Shown piece after piece: positions 19,388 to 26,913 of a DNA stretch of 64,000 nt (the stretch's first letter is position 1; every line of letters starts with the position of its first letter). The stretch spans positions 1 through 64,000 of the forward strand of contig NZ_JAIVLB010000002.1 in assembly GCF_020524495.1 (NCBI RefSeq), in the 5' to 3' direction. The position numbers and the translations under genes are program-made. Source of the stretch: Bacillus stratosphericus. Lineage in GTDB: Bacteria; Bacillota; Bacilli; Bacillales; Bacillaceae. The notes under the pieces are model-generated. The model saw only the letters and a list, made by a program, of their open reading frames with translations. It ran no database searches and was not told the origin of the DNA.

Positions 19388-19750
19388 TCAGCTCCGATCT
19401 ATTCTTGCAAGTTGTTTGTCTAGTTCTTCATAAAGGGACATAACGGTTTTTTGACTATAGCCAAAGTCTGTTGGCAGGGCCGTTCTGTTGTTACATTAAA
19501 ATCAACAGCTGTTTCAAAAGGACGAATTGAAATGACAGTCGCCACGAGAAAGGTTTTTTTCGGCATTCGTATATTTGCGCTGATTTCACCTCGTTCTGCT
19601 GAAACAGATGTCACTTGATACGTTTCGGGATCCACCGCTTGGAAAACTTGTGAATTTGTAGTAACGGCTTTTCAGCTCTGACACTGGATGATGGTTAGAC
19701 GTTTCCGTATGATTTGAAATGAATTGCTTTAACTTTTGTCCTAAAGTCAT
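19388..19750 (-). pseudogene. Twice-frameshifted small cytosolic protein gene upstream of nrdR
   Basis: Three overlapping frames join into one protein: MTLGQKLKQFISNH...ELKSRYYK (from ATG 19750), then QVFQAVDPETYQVTSV through FETAVDFNVTTE (frame 2), then LPTDFGYSQKTVMSLYEEL to TGA at 19388-19390. The first break follows RYYK; the second lies in GAACGGCCCTGCC, where one extra G would restore the frame. I recall an unnamed conserved Bacillus cytosolic protein of this shape at about 120 aa but cannot name it. The pieces keep codon-like sense, so the lesions are recent or are sequencing errors. Confidence 0.6.
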
Positions 19751-19790
19751 ACATGTATCCACTTTGTCTTTACGCCTCTTCTTTATTTTA

Positions 19791-19823
19791 TAAAAAAAAC
19801 CTTTGTTTTCCTAGAACAAAAGT
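19791..19823 (-). terminator. Terminator after speD
   Basis: On the minus strand CTTTTGTT (19815-19822) pairs with AACAAAGG (19800-19807), seven-base loop, followed by eight T. It lies about 110 bp beyond the speD stop; the sequence between holds no gene. Confidence 0.7.
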
Positions 19824-19934
19824 ATAGACAAGTAGGGGAATGTTGGGTGTAGTATATGAAACAAATATAAAAAGGAGCATAACACAAAGGCATTCGATGC
19901 TTTTGGCCAGCTCCCATTGCAATCTTTTTTATGT

Positions 19935-20315
19935 TTACAGTGCTTTGACTTTCGCCTGTTTCACTTGTACAGGTCCCATGCCTCGAGGAATTTCGATGTT
20001 TTCCCTTGTTTCAGCACCTAGTTCATCTCCGATATGATCTGCTGCAATATTCGGATCTAGGTCGCCACAAGTATAAACATCTATGCTCGCATAACCATGT
20101 TCAGGAAAGCTGTGAATTGTCAGATGAGATTCAGAAATAATGACAACTCCACTTACTCCTTGAGGCGCAAATTTGTGAAAAGCAACCTCTCTTACCTCAG
20201 CTCCTGATTTCAAAGCTGAATTTACAAACGTTTTTTCAATAAAATCCATGTCGTTGAGTTTATCACAGTCGCATCCCCATAGCTCGGAGATAACGTGACG
20301 TCCGATTGTTTCCAT
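19935..20315 (-). CDS. speD: S-adenosylmethionine decarboxylase proenzyme
   Basis: 126 aa, the small bacterial class Ib enzyme. It cleaves itself between Glu62 and Ser63 (ISESHLTIH) to make the pyruvoyl group; His68 and Cys83 (VYTCGDLDP) are also present. It makes decarboxylated AdoMet for spermidine synthesis. Two tandem ATGs exist; the second (20315) has the better six-nt spacing from GGGGGG and matches B. subtilis (METMGRH). Downstream of gapB in the same direction, but with its own promoter and a long structured leader. Confidence 0.96.
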   Translation of the reverse strand: METIGRHVISELWGCDCDKLNDMDFIEKTFVNSALKSGAEVREVAFHKFAPQGVSGVVIISESHLTIHSFPEHGYASIDVYTCGDLDPNIAADHIGDELGAETRENIEIPRGMGPVQVKQAKVKAL

Positions 20316-20453
20316 CATGGACCCCCCTTAAACAAGAATGAAAGAGTGAAGTTCTAAGCAGCCGGACCGGACATATACCACGGGGGAAAGTTAGTCCTAA
20401 GAGGTCCTAACCCTTTAAGTATACCCGAATGAGTCTGCGAACAAGAAGTTCAC
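20316..20453 (-). promoter_or_regulatory. Structured 138-nt speD leader, possible RNA switch
   Basis: On the minus strand GTGAACTTCT (20444-20453) pairs with AGAACTTCAC (20346-20355), 9 of 10. Inside it GCAG/CTGC (20435-20438, 20358-20361), CGGGTATA/TATGTCCG (20420-20427, 20368-20375; two G-U) and GTTAG/CTAAC (20407-20411, 20390-20394) nest in order. Competing pairs exist: GGACC (20403-20407) with GGTCC (20364-20368), and CCCCC (20382-20386) with the GGGGGG ribosome-binding site (20322-20327). It also holds a hexacodon ORF (ATG 20374, MSGPAA) without Shine-Dalgarno. No intrinsic terminator was seen, so control would be at translation. Folding was done by eye. Confidence 0.5.
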
Positions 20454-20460
20454 GAAAAAT

Positions 20461-20489
20461 AGTATACTTTGTTTAGACCCATTTTGCAA
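20461..20489 (-). promoter_or_regulatory. speD promoter
   Basis: TTGCAA (20484-20489) and TATACT (20461-20466) with a 17-bp spacer, giving an RNA start near 20453. A second TATACT (20418-20423) lies inside the leader but lacks a good -35. Confidence 0.75.
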
Positions 20490-20550
20490 CCTGTGTTTTT
20501 AGTGGGATCTTCTCTCATTTCTTTGAAAAGGGACGTTCATCTTCTTCATT

Positions 20551-21573
20551 TCAAACAGCAGATAGCTCTTTCATCTTCGAGCCAACAAACTTCACAAGAT
20601 CAACCACTCTGCATGAATACCCCCATTCATTGTCATACCATGCCAGGACTTTCACTTTTCTACCTTCCATCACCATCGTTGTGAGTCCATCAACGACAGC
20701 TGAATAAGGATTTGTGTTAAAGTCTGTTGAGACAAGCGGTTCCTCTGTGTAATCCAATATGCCTCTAAGAGATGTTTTAGATGCATTTGAGAAGGAAGCA
20801 TTTACCTCTTCTGCTGTGACCTCTTTTTTCAAATCGACCACAAGATCAACCATCGACACATTTGAGACAGGCACACGTAGTGCAAGCCCATGCAGTTTTC
20901 CTTTCATATGAGGAAGCACTAAAGAAAGCGCTTTAGCCGCACCCGTCGTTGTTGGAATGATGGACTGAGCACACGCTCTTGCCCGGCGTAGATCCTTGTG
21001 CGGGTTGTCGATATTTTTCTGATCATTTGTATAAGCATGAACTGTTGTCATTAAGCCGTTGTCGATACCAAATTCATCATCTAACAACTTGACAACTGGA
21101 GCTAAACAGTTTGTTGTACAAGATGCGTTTGAAATAATGACGTGCTTTTCAGGATCAAGATCATCCTCATTCACACCCATAACAATCGTGATGTCTTCGT
21201 TTTTACCTGGAGCTGTTAAAACGACTTTTTTCGCTCCGGCATCTATATGGCCCATCGCTTGATCTTTTGAATTAAATTTACCAGTTGCTTCTATGACGAT
21301 ATCAATTCCAAGCTCTCCCCACGGAAGCTGCTTTGGGTTTCTGTTATTTAGCAAAAACACTCTTTTTCCATTCACAATCAAAGCGTCATCTTCTGCAGTT
21401 ACATCGCCTTCGTAACGTCCATGATTTGTGTCATATTTAATTAAATGGGCTAGCGTTTCGGCAGGATAGCTTGCGTTAATCGCTACAATTTGAATTTGAT
21501 CATCAAGCATTGCTTTTCTGAAGACCATGCGTCCAATTCTGCCAAACCCATTGATCGCTGCTTTTACTTTCAT
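20551..21573 (-). CDS. gapB: Gluconeogenic glyceraldehyde-3-phosphate dehydrogenase (NADP)
   Basis: 340 aa. Rossmann motif INGFGRIGR, active-site Cys in SNASCTTNCLAP, and the catalytic-domain core are intact. Its sequence and pairing with speD match GapB rather than glycolytic GapA. In B. subtilis GapB runs in the gluconeogenic direction with NADP and is repressed by CcpN during glycolysis. Two perfect CcpN motifs lie upstream here. A good AGAGGAG precedes the ATG. Confidence 0.94.
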   Translation of the reverse strand: MKVKAAINGFGRIGRMVFRKAMLDDQIQIVAINASYPAETLAHLIKYDTNHGRYEGDVTAEDDALIVNGKRVFLLNNRNPKQLPWGELGIDIVIEATGKFNSKDQAMGHIDAGAKKVVLTAPGKNEDITIVMGVNEDDLDPEKHVIISNASCTTNCLAPVVKLLDDEFGIDNGLMTTVHAYTNDQKNIDNPHKDLRRARACAQSIIPTTTGAAKALSLVLPHMKGKLHGLALRVPVSNVSMVDLVVDLKKEVTAEEVNASFSNASKTSLRGILDYTEEPLVSTDFNTNPYSAVVDGLTTMVMEGRKVKVLAWYDNEWGYSCRVVDLVKFVGSKMKELSAV

Positions 21574-21594
21574 GAACAGGTCACTCCTCTATTA

Positions 21595-21656
21595 TATGTT
21601 ATACTCAATAAATCCATATATGAAATTAGTATATCACATTAGATTGTAATTGCCAG
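21595..21656 (-). promoter_or_regulatory. gapB promoter with two CcpN operators
   Basis: The -10 TATACT (21628-21633) and -35 CTGGCA (21651-21656) are 17 bp apart on the minus strand. TGTGATATACT (21628-21638, minus) overlaps the -10 and TATGTTATACT (21595-21605, plus) lies downstream. Both match the CcpN consensus TRTGHYATAYW at every position, in opposite orientation, 33 bp centre to centre. Confidence 0.8.
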
Positions 21657-21719
21657 TATATAAACATATATTTTCTAAAAAGGGCTGATCTTTTCAAAGA
21701 AAAGAAGAAAAAGCATAAA

Positions 21720-21746
21720 AAAAGAAGAGTACGTGTATGTACTCTT
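21720..21746 (-). terminator. Terminator of the mutM/coaE side operon
   Basis: AAGAGTAC (21725-21732) pairs with GTACTCTT (21739-21746), six-base loop, followed on the minus strand by CTTTTTTT. It overlaps the coaE stop codon. Confidence 0.88.
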
Positions 21747-22347
21747 ACTCTGTATGTTCCCATTCGTTTAATATGTTCTGTAATTGTTTTCTGATAAAAG
21801 CCAAGTCTTTTGTGTTTACTATGACGCGGTCTGCTTTTTTACATTTCTCCTCAAGCGGCTGCTGGGCACGAATACGATTTAGCGCTTCTTCCTCGCTGAG
21901 GTCGTTTCGCTTCATGAGTCGTGATAGCTGCAATTCAGGCGTTGTGTACACGACGATGATCCGGTCGACGAGATTCTCCAGCTGACTCTCGAATAAAAGC
22001 GGGATATCAAGCACAATAAAGGTTTCTTGCTGATTGATCCCTTCGTCTCGCCGCTTGAGCATTTCCTTTCTCACCTCAGGATGAACAATGGCATTCAACT
22101 GTTTTCTTTTCTCTTCATCAGAAAAAATGATCGCTCCAAGCTGCTGCCGGTTCAATTCACCATTTGGCAGGAGGACATCCTCACCGAAGGTTTGAAAGAT
22201 ATGTTGAAGAGCTGGCGTTCCTTTAGAAACAGCTTCTTTTGCAATGACATCTGCATCCACAACCCGGATGCCCTGCTCTTTTATCACCTGCGAGACTGTG
22301 CTTTTTCCACTAGCAATCCCGCCTGTTAAACCAATGACGATCGTCAA
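21745..22347 (-). CDS. coaE: Dephospho-CoA kinase, TTG start
   Basis: 200 aa, P-loop kinase performing the last step of coenzyme A synthesis. Walker A is GGIASGKST (about residues 9-17); the CoA-binding [10 protein letters not shown] and lid regions follow. TTG at 22345-22347 follows GGAGG at seven nt; the longer open frame overlaps the end of ytaF without a ribosome-binding site. Last gene of a polA-mutM-ytaF-coaE order. Confidence 0.94.
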   Translation of the reverse strand: MTIVIGLTGGIASGKSTVSQVIKEQGIRVVDADVIAKEAVSKGTPALQHIFQTFGEDVLLPNGELNRQQLGAIIFSDEEKRKQLNAIVHPEVRKEMLKRRDEGINQQETFIVLDIPLLFESQLENLVDRIIVVYTTPELQLSRLMKRNDLSEEEALNRIRAQQPLEEKCKKADRVIVNTKDLAFIRKQLQNILNEWEHTE

Positions 22348-22360
22348 TCTATTTCCTCCT

Positions 22361-22993
22361 CTACAGCTTCCATACGCCAATTAAAATGAGCAATAGCCCT
22401 GGTAAGCATGCGAGTTTATCGATCCAGCGCCAGTTTGACAAATAATGTCCAGCACGCAGCCCAATACACACAAAAAGGGAGCTCATCACTGCCACCGTGA
22501 TACTCATCATAATTGGAGAAAAGCCTAGAATCGCTGCGCCAATCCCTGCGCCAAATGCATCAATGGATAAAGCAATCCCAAGGAGCACCGCTTCTATTCC
22601 ATTAATTGTACCAGAACGATCAATGTCTGCACTTGTAGGCTTACGTAAAATTTGGATGACAAGCCCGAGAGACTGCACTTCTACATTGAGCAGTGTTTTT
22701 TCATGAAGGAGCATGTCACGATCTTTTGCTGGTTTGTAAAATTGATACAAGACCCAAAGACCAATGGCGATCAAAATCCCTCCACCAAGTTTATCTGTCA
22801 CTGAGACAGGGAGGAAAGTTGTAAGCAGGCTACCAATCAGCATGGAAATGAGCAGCACAATCCCTGAACAGCATGCAATAATGACAATGGCTTTAAATGG
22901 AATTCTCATTTTTCGAAGACCATACGTAAAGCCGACAGAAAAGCTGTCAATGCTGACTGCAATAGCTAAAAACAGAAGCGAAAACGAAATCAT
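22361..22993 (-). CDS. ytaF: Sporulation membrane protein YtaF (MntP-like)
   Basis: 210 aa with six hydrophobic segments, two repeats of the pattern [20 protein letters not shown] (residues about 12-22 and 139-152), which place it in the MntP/YtaF family of small cation exporters. YtaF itself is annotated as a sporulation membrane protein; its substrate is unknown. RBS AAAGGAAGAG. 13 bp before coaE. The 175-bp gap to mutM has a CATACGATA on the minus strand reminiscent of a mother-cell -10, without a convincing -35. Confidence 0.85.
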   Translation of the reverse strand: MISFSLLFLAIAVSIDSFSVGFTYGLRKMRIPFKAIVIIACCSGIVLLISMLIGSLLTTFLPVSVTDKLGGGILIAIGLWVLYQFYKPAKDRDMLLHEKTLLNVEVQSLGLVIQILRKPTSADIDRSGTINGIEAVLLGIALSIDAFGAGIGAAILGFSPIMMSITVAVMSSLFVCIGLRAGHYLSNWRWIDKLACLPGLLLILIGVWKL

Positions 22994-23168
22994 ACCTGAA
23001 CTCTTCCTTTCTGTTCATGCAACAATGATCAAGAGTCTCTAGGCGTTCTCAGACTCTTCTTCACTATATGAAGAGCAGGTGGGCTGTGTGTCAGTCTACA
23101 CCTTGCTGAAAAAAGAATGTTTTTTATCGTATGCATGACAAAAAGGAAGCATGCTGATAGGTTCTCCT

Positions 23169-24002
23169 TTATAGAGGCTGTTTTTGGCAGGTCACACAAA
23201 AATGGGTCCCGCGCCCTCCAACAACCGTTTTCTCAATGATACTTCCGCATGTCTGGCAAGGCTCTCCCCGCCGGTCATATACGAGAAGCTGCAATTGAAA
23301 TGTTCCAATATCGCCTTGTGAATTAATATAGGAGCGAATCGTGCTTCCTCCCGCATCAACTGCCACTTGAAGCGTGTCAATAATATGCTTGTGGAGCACC
23401 TTGCAAGATTCAAGGCTTAGCTGATTGGCTTTTGTTTCTGGGTATATCCCTGACTTAAAAAGGACTTCATCTACATATATATTACCAAGCCCCACAACAA
23501 TCTTTTGATCAAGTAAAGCCGTTTTGACAGCGCGGGAGGTCTTCTTCAATTGCTCCCATAAATACTCTGGTGTAAATGATTCTGAAAAAGGCTCATATCC
23601 CAGCTGTGATAGTGGGAGTTCTTTTTCTTCCTCACCTGAGTGAAATAAATGCATCGTGCCAAATTTACGTACATCATGGTACCGAAGCTCTGTACCATCT
23701 GTAAACGTAAAGACAACGTGTACGTGTTTATCATAAGGCTCATTTGCTTCATGAACACGGTATTTTCCTTCCATCCTTAAATGGGAGACCATTACGTAAT
23801 GTTCTAAATAAAAGAGTAAAAACTTCCCTCTTCTTTCAATGGTTTGTATGGTTTCTCCTACCATCCTTCTTGCGAACTCCTCCGGTTCCCCAGGACGTTT
23901 GATGATATTTGGCCATTTGATATCGACCGTTTCAATCATTTTTCCTTTGACTAACCCATTAAGAGTGCGCCGGACGGTTTCAACTTCTGGTAATTCCGGC
24001 AT
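23169..24002 (-). CDS. mutM: Formamidopyrimidine-DNA glycosylase
   Basis: 277 aa. Removes 8-oxoguanine and other oxidised purines and nicks the abasic site. The N-terminal catalytic PELPEVE (Pro2, Glu3) is followed by the beta-sandwich, H2TH region (GLGNIYVDEVLF) and a C-terminal zinc finger (CQTC ... CVTC). RBS AAAGGAG. It lies 27 bp after polA, as in B. subtilis, joining base-excision repair with gap filling. Confidence 0.96.
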   Translation of the reverse strand: MPELPEVETVRRTLNGLVKGKMIETVDIKWPNIIKRPGEPEEFARRMVGETIQTIERRGKFLLFYLEHYVMVSHLRMEGKYRVHEANEPYDKHVHVVFTFTDGTELRYHDVRKFGTMHLFHSGEEEKELPLSQLGYEPFSESFTPEYLWEQLKKTSRAVKTALLDQKIVVGLGNIYVDEVLFKSGIYPETKANQLSLESCKVLHKHIIDTLQVAVDAGGSTIRSYINSQGDIGTFQLQLLVYDRRGEPCQTCGSIIEKTVVGGRGTHFCVTCQKQPL

Positions 24003-24029
24003 GCTCCTCGCTCCTTTTTCTCTCTCTAT

Positions 24030-26657
24030 TTATTTTGCGTCGTACCAAGATGGGCCTGAAGCAAAATCGACTTTTAGCGGTACATCGAGCTGAAGTGCGT
24101 TTTCCATTACTTCAGGGACAATTTTTTCTAGTATGGCGATTTCTTCTTTCGGTGCTTCGAAGATCAGTTCATCGTGCACCTGCAATAAAAGATTAGCCTG
24201 CAGGTTCTCTTCTTTTAGCTTTTGCACCATATCAATCATTGCTTTTTTAATGATATCTGCGGCACTGCCTTGAATCGGTGTGTTCATCGCCGTTCTTTCA
24301 GCAAAGCTTTTGATGTTAAAATTACGGCTTGTGATATCTGGAATATATCGTCTACGCTTTAGGAGCGTCGTGACGTAGCCTTTTTGTTTTGCTTCCTGCA
24401 CGATGTCTTCCATATATGTTTTCACACCTTTAAAGCTTGTTAAATAACGTTCAATAAATGCAGCTGCTTCTTTTCTTGTAATCCCAAGGTTTTGAGAAAG
24501 TCCATAGTCACTAATCCCATAAACAATTCCGAAGTTCACAGCCTTGGCCTGTCTTCTCATAGAGGGAGTCACTTCTTCTTCAGATACATGGAACACATCC
24601 ATTGCTGTTTTTGTGTGAATATCCATATCTTGGGTGAAGGCTTCAATCAAGTTCTCATCTTGAGAAATATGAGCGAGCACACGCAGCTCGATTTGAGAAT
24701 AATCAGCTGCAAACATGAGCCAGCCTTCTTTTGATGGAACGAACGCTTGACGAATCTTCCGGCCTTCTTCTAGACGAATCGGGATATTTTGAAGGTTTGG
24801 ATCCGTTGAGCTTAGCCTTCCCGTTTGCGTGAGTGCCTGATTAAATCTTGTATGAACTTTATGGGTATTTTTGTGCGTCACTTTCATTAAGCCTTCTACA
24901 TAGGTAGATTGCAGCTTTCCAATTTGACGGTAATGCAAAATCGAGCGAATAATTTCGTGCTTGTCTTCAAGCTTTTCAAGAACATCGGCAGACGTAGAAT
25001 AGCCTGTTTTTGTCTTCTTGATAATCGGCAGACCTAATTTTTCAAACAGAATCACACCGAGCTGTTTAGGAGAATTGATGTTAAACGTTTCTCCCGCTAA
25101 ACGGTGAATGGTTTCTTCATATTCCTTCAGCTTCTTCGTCAGTTCTTCACCCATCCTCTCTAGGCGTTCAATATCCACCTTTACCCCTAGAGATTCCATT
25201 TCACCTAAGATGAGCGCAAGCGGCAGCTCTAAATCTTCATACAGTTCATGCTGATCATTTTTTTCTAACGCTTCAAGCGTCAAATCATGCAGGGCAGAGA
25301 TCGCCGCTGCTTTACGTCCAAGGTGATCTTTTAACTCATCTTCGGTTGGAGCTGCCTGCTTTGCTCCTTTTCCGTACACTTTTTCATCTGAAAGAGCAAT
25401 ATTCAGACCATATTCCTTCGCCACACTTGCAACGTCCTCGTAGGATTTCTGCGGGTTGACAACATATGTAGCGAGCAGAACATCGTAATCGACACCTTTT
25501 AAATCGACATCATGCCATCTGAGGGCAACAACTGCTCTTTTTGAATCAAATACCCATTTTTTCTTCGTTTCATCCTGAGCCCATAGTTTAAACGCTTCTG
25601 ACTGAAGAGCATCTTCCTTTGTGATAAAAAACGCACCATTTTCATTATGGATTGCAAAACCGATCAAATCTGCTTCGTGATAATTATCTCCCAGCTGTTC
25701 TACCACAAGCGCAGCATGATCTGTCAGCATGTCATCCGTTATATCGGTGATTTTTGTGACTTCTAACTCTTCTACTTCGACCTGTTCACCTTCTCCTAAA
25801 CGCTCTAGTAACGTTTGAAAGCCCAGTTCTTTATAAAGAGAGATCACCTGATCGATGTAAGGGCCCTCATAAGCGAGATCTTTGCTTGACACATCTATTG
25901 GTGTCTCTACGAGAATTGTCGCCAGCTTTTTACTCATCACCGCTTGTTCTTTATGTTCTTCAAGCTTTTCTTTTAGCTTTTTCCCGCTGACTTCGTCAAT
26001 ATGTTCAAGTAGATTTTCAACTGTTTGAAATTGCTTTAATAATTTAATCGCCGTTTTTTCACCCACGCCAGGCACGCCTGGGATATTATCTGATGAATCT
26101 CCCATCAGCCCCTTCATGTCAATGATTTGATCTGGTCGCAGGCCATATTTTTCTTCAATATGGGCCGGTGTATAGTATTCTACTTCTGTGATACCTTTTT
26201 TCGTAATGGCTACCGTCGTATGGTCTGTTGAAAGTTGCGTTAAATCTTTATCTCCTGAAAAGATTTTGACCTCAAAGCCGTCTTTTTCTGCCTCTACAGC
26301 CAGTGTACCGATAATATCATCCGCCTCGTATTGCGGCAGCTCGTACCTTTTCACCTGATAAGCATCTAATAACTCACGGATGAATGGCATTTGTTCTGAT
26401 AGTTCTGGCGGTGTTTTTTGTCTTCCGCCTTTATATTCCTTAAATGTCTCATGACGGAAGGTTGTTTTACCCGCATCAAATGCAACAAGCATATGGGTTG
26501 GCTTCTCGTCCTCCAGCATCTTCATTAGGATCATCGCAAAGCCATAAATGGCATTTGTATGTACCCCTTTATCATTGGATAAGAGCGGCAAAGCAAAAAA
26601 AGCTCGATAAGCGAGACTGTTTCCATCCACAAGTACTAATTTCTTTTTGTCTGTCAT
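24030..26657 (-). CDS. polA: DNA polymerase I
   Basis: 875 aa. N-terminal 5'-3' exonuclease (about 1-290, including DAGKTTFRHE and DSSDNIPGVPGVGEKTA), a degenerate 3'-5' exonuclease domain lacking the acidic catalytic set, and a family A polymerase domain with motif A DYSQIELRVLAH, motif B RRQAKAVNFGIVYG and motif C LLQVHDELIFE. The ATG at 26657 follows GGAGGATTAAAC and gives MTDKKKLVLVDGNSLAYR. Acts in Okazaki-fragment processing and repair. Upstream lies the phoPR terminator, so it must have its own promoter near 26700-26760 (a TAAAAT box is visible). Confidence 0.96.
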   Translation of the reverse strand: MTDKKKLVLVDGNSLAYRAFFALPLLSNDKGVHTNAIYGFAMILMKMLEDEKPTHMLVAFDAGKTTFRHETFKEYKGGRQKTPPELSEQMPFIRELLDAYQVKRYELPQYEADDIIGTLAVEAEKDGFEVKIFSGDKDLTQLSTDHTTVAITKKGITEVEYYTPAHIEEKYGLRPDQIIDMKGLMGDSSDNIPGVPGVGEKTAIKLLKQFQTVENLLEHIDEVSGKKLKEKLEEHKEQAVMSKKLATILVETPIDVSSKDLAYEGPYIDQVISLYKELGFQTLLERLGEGEQVEVEELEVTKITDITDDMLTDHAALVVEQLGDNYHEADLIGFAIHNENGAFFITKEDALQSEAFKLWAQDETKKKWVFDSKRAVVALRWHDVDLKGVDYDVLLATYVVNPQKSYEDVASVAKEYGLNIALSDEKVYGKGAKQAAPTEDELKDHLGRKAAAISALHDLTLEALEKNDQHELYEDLELPLALILGEMESLGVKVDIERLERMGEELTKKLKEYEETIHRLAGETFNINSPKQLGVILFEKLGLPIIKKTKTGYSTSADVLEKLEDKHEIIRSILHYRQIGKLQSTYVEGLMKVTHKNTHKVHTRFNQALTQTGRLSSTDPNLQNIPIRLEEGRKIRQAFVPSKEGWLMFAADYSQIELRVLAHISQDENLIEAFTQDMDIHTKTAMDVFHVSEEEVTPSMRRQAKAVNFGIVYGISDYGLSQNLGITRKEAAAFIERYLTSFKGVKTYMEDIVQEAKQKGYVTTLLKRRRYIPDITSRNFNIKSFAERTAMNTPIQGSAADIIKKAMIDMVQKLKEENLQANLLLQVHDELIFEAPKEEIAILEKIVPEVMENALQLDVPLKVDFASGPSWYDAK

Positions 26658-26761
26658 ATGTTTAATCCTCCATCGACTGAGTCGTCTCAATCGTCTCTTT
26701 CACACATTGTATGTTCATTTTATCAAAGTTTATTTTGAAAAGAAAATAGACGACCCTGCAA

Positions 26762-26797
26762 TAAAAAAGGGACGAAAACAACAAGTGTTTTCGTCCT
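26762..26797 (-). terminator. Terminator between phoR and polA
   Basis: GGACGAAAAC (26770-26779) pairs perfectly with GTTTTCGTCC (26787-26796), seven-base loop, followed on the minus strand by CTTTTTTATT. Confidence 0.92.
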
Positions 26798-26834
26798 TCC
26801 AAAATTGGCTCCTTGGATGAAGGGGTTCCTATTC

Positions 26835-26888
26835 ATCCTACCAATAATTGTTTAACAAAACATGAATTTATTGTTAAGATCATGTAAA
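26835..26888 (-). promoter_or_regulatory. PhoP-box array with -10, in the phoR-polA gap
   Basis: On the minus strand four hexamers recur every 11 bp: TTTACA (26883-26888), TTAACA (26872-26877), TTCATG (26861-26866), TTAAAC (26850-26855). They match the PhoP repeat TT(A/C/T)A(C/T)A at 6, 6, 5 and 4 of 6. TAGGAT (26835-26840) follows as a possible -10; a start near 26828 would put the boxes at about -22 to -60, the standard activating position. The implied transcript is about 65 nt and ends in the terminator at 26762-26797. No ORF lies there. Confidence 0.5.
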
Positions 26889-26913
26889 TTTTTAACGGCA
26901 CTTTCCTTTTTCT

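Noticed and set aside
23095-23168. Sigma-K/E-like CATACGATA upstream of ytaF
   Set aside because: The -10 fits but no acceptable -35 stands at the proper distance, so it was not listed as a promoter.
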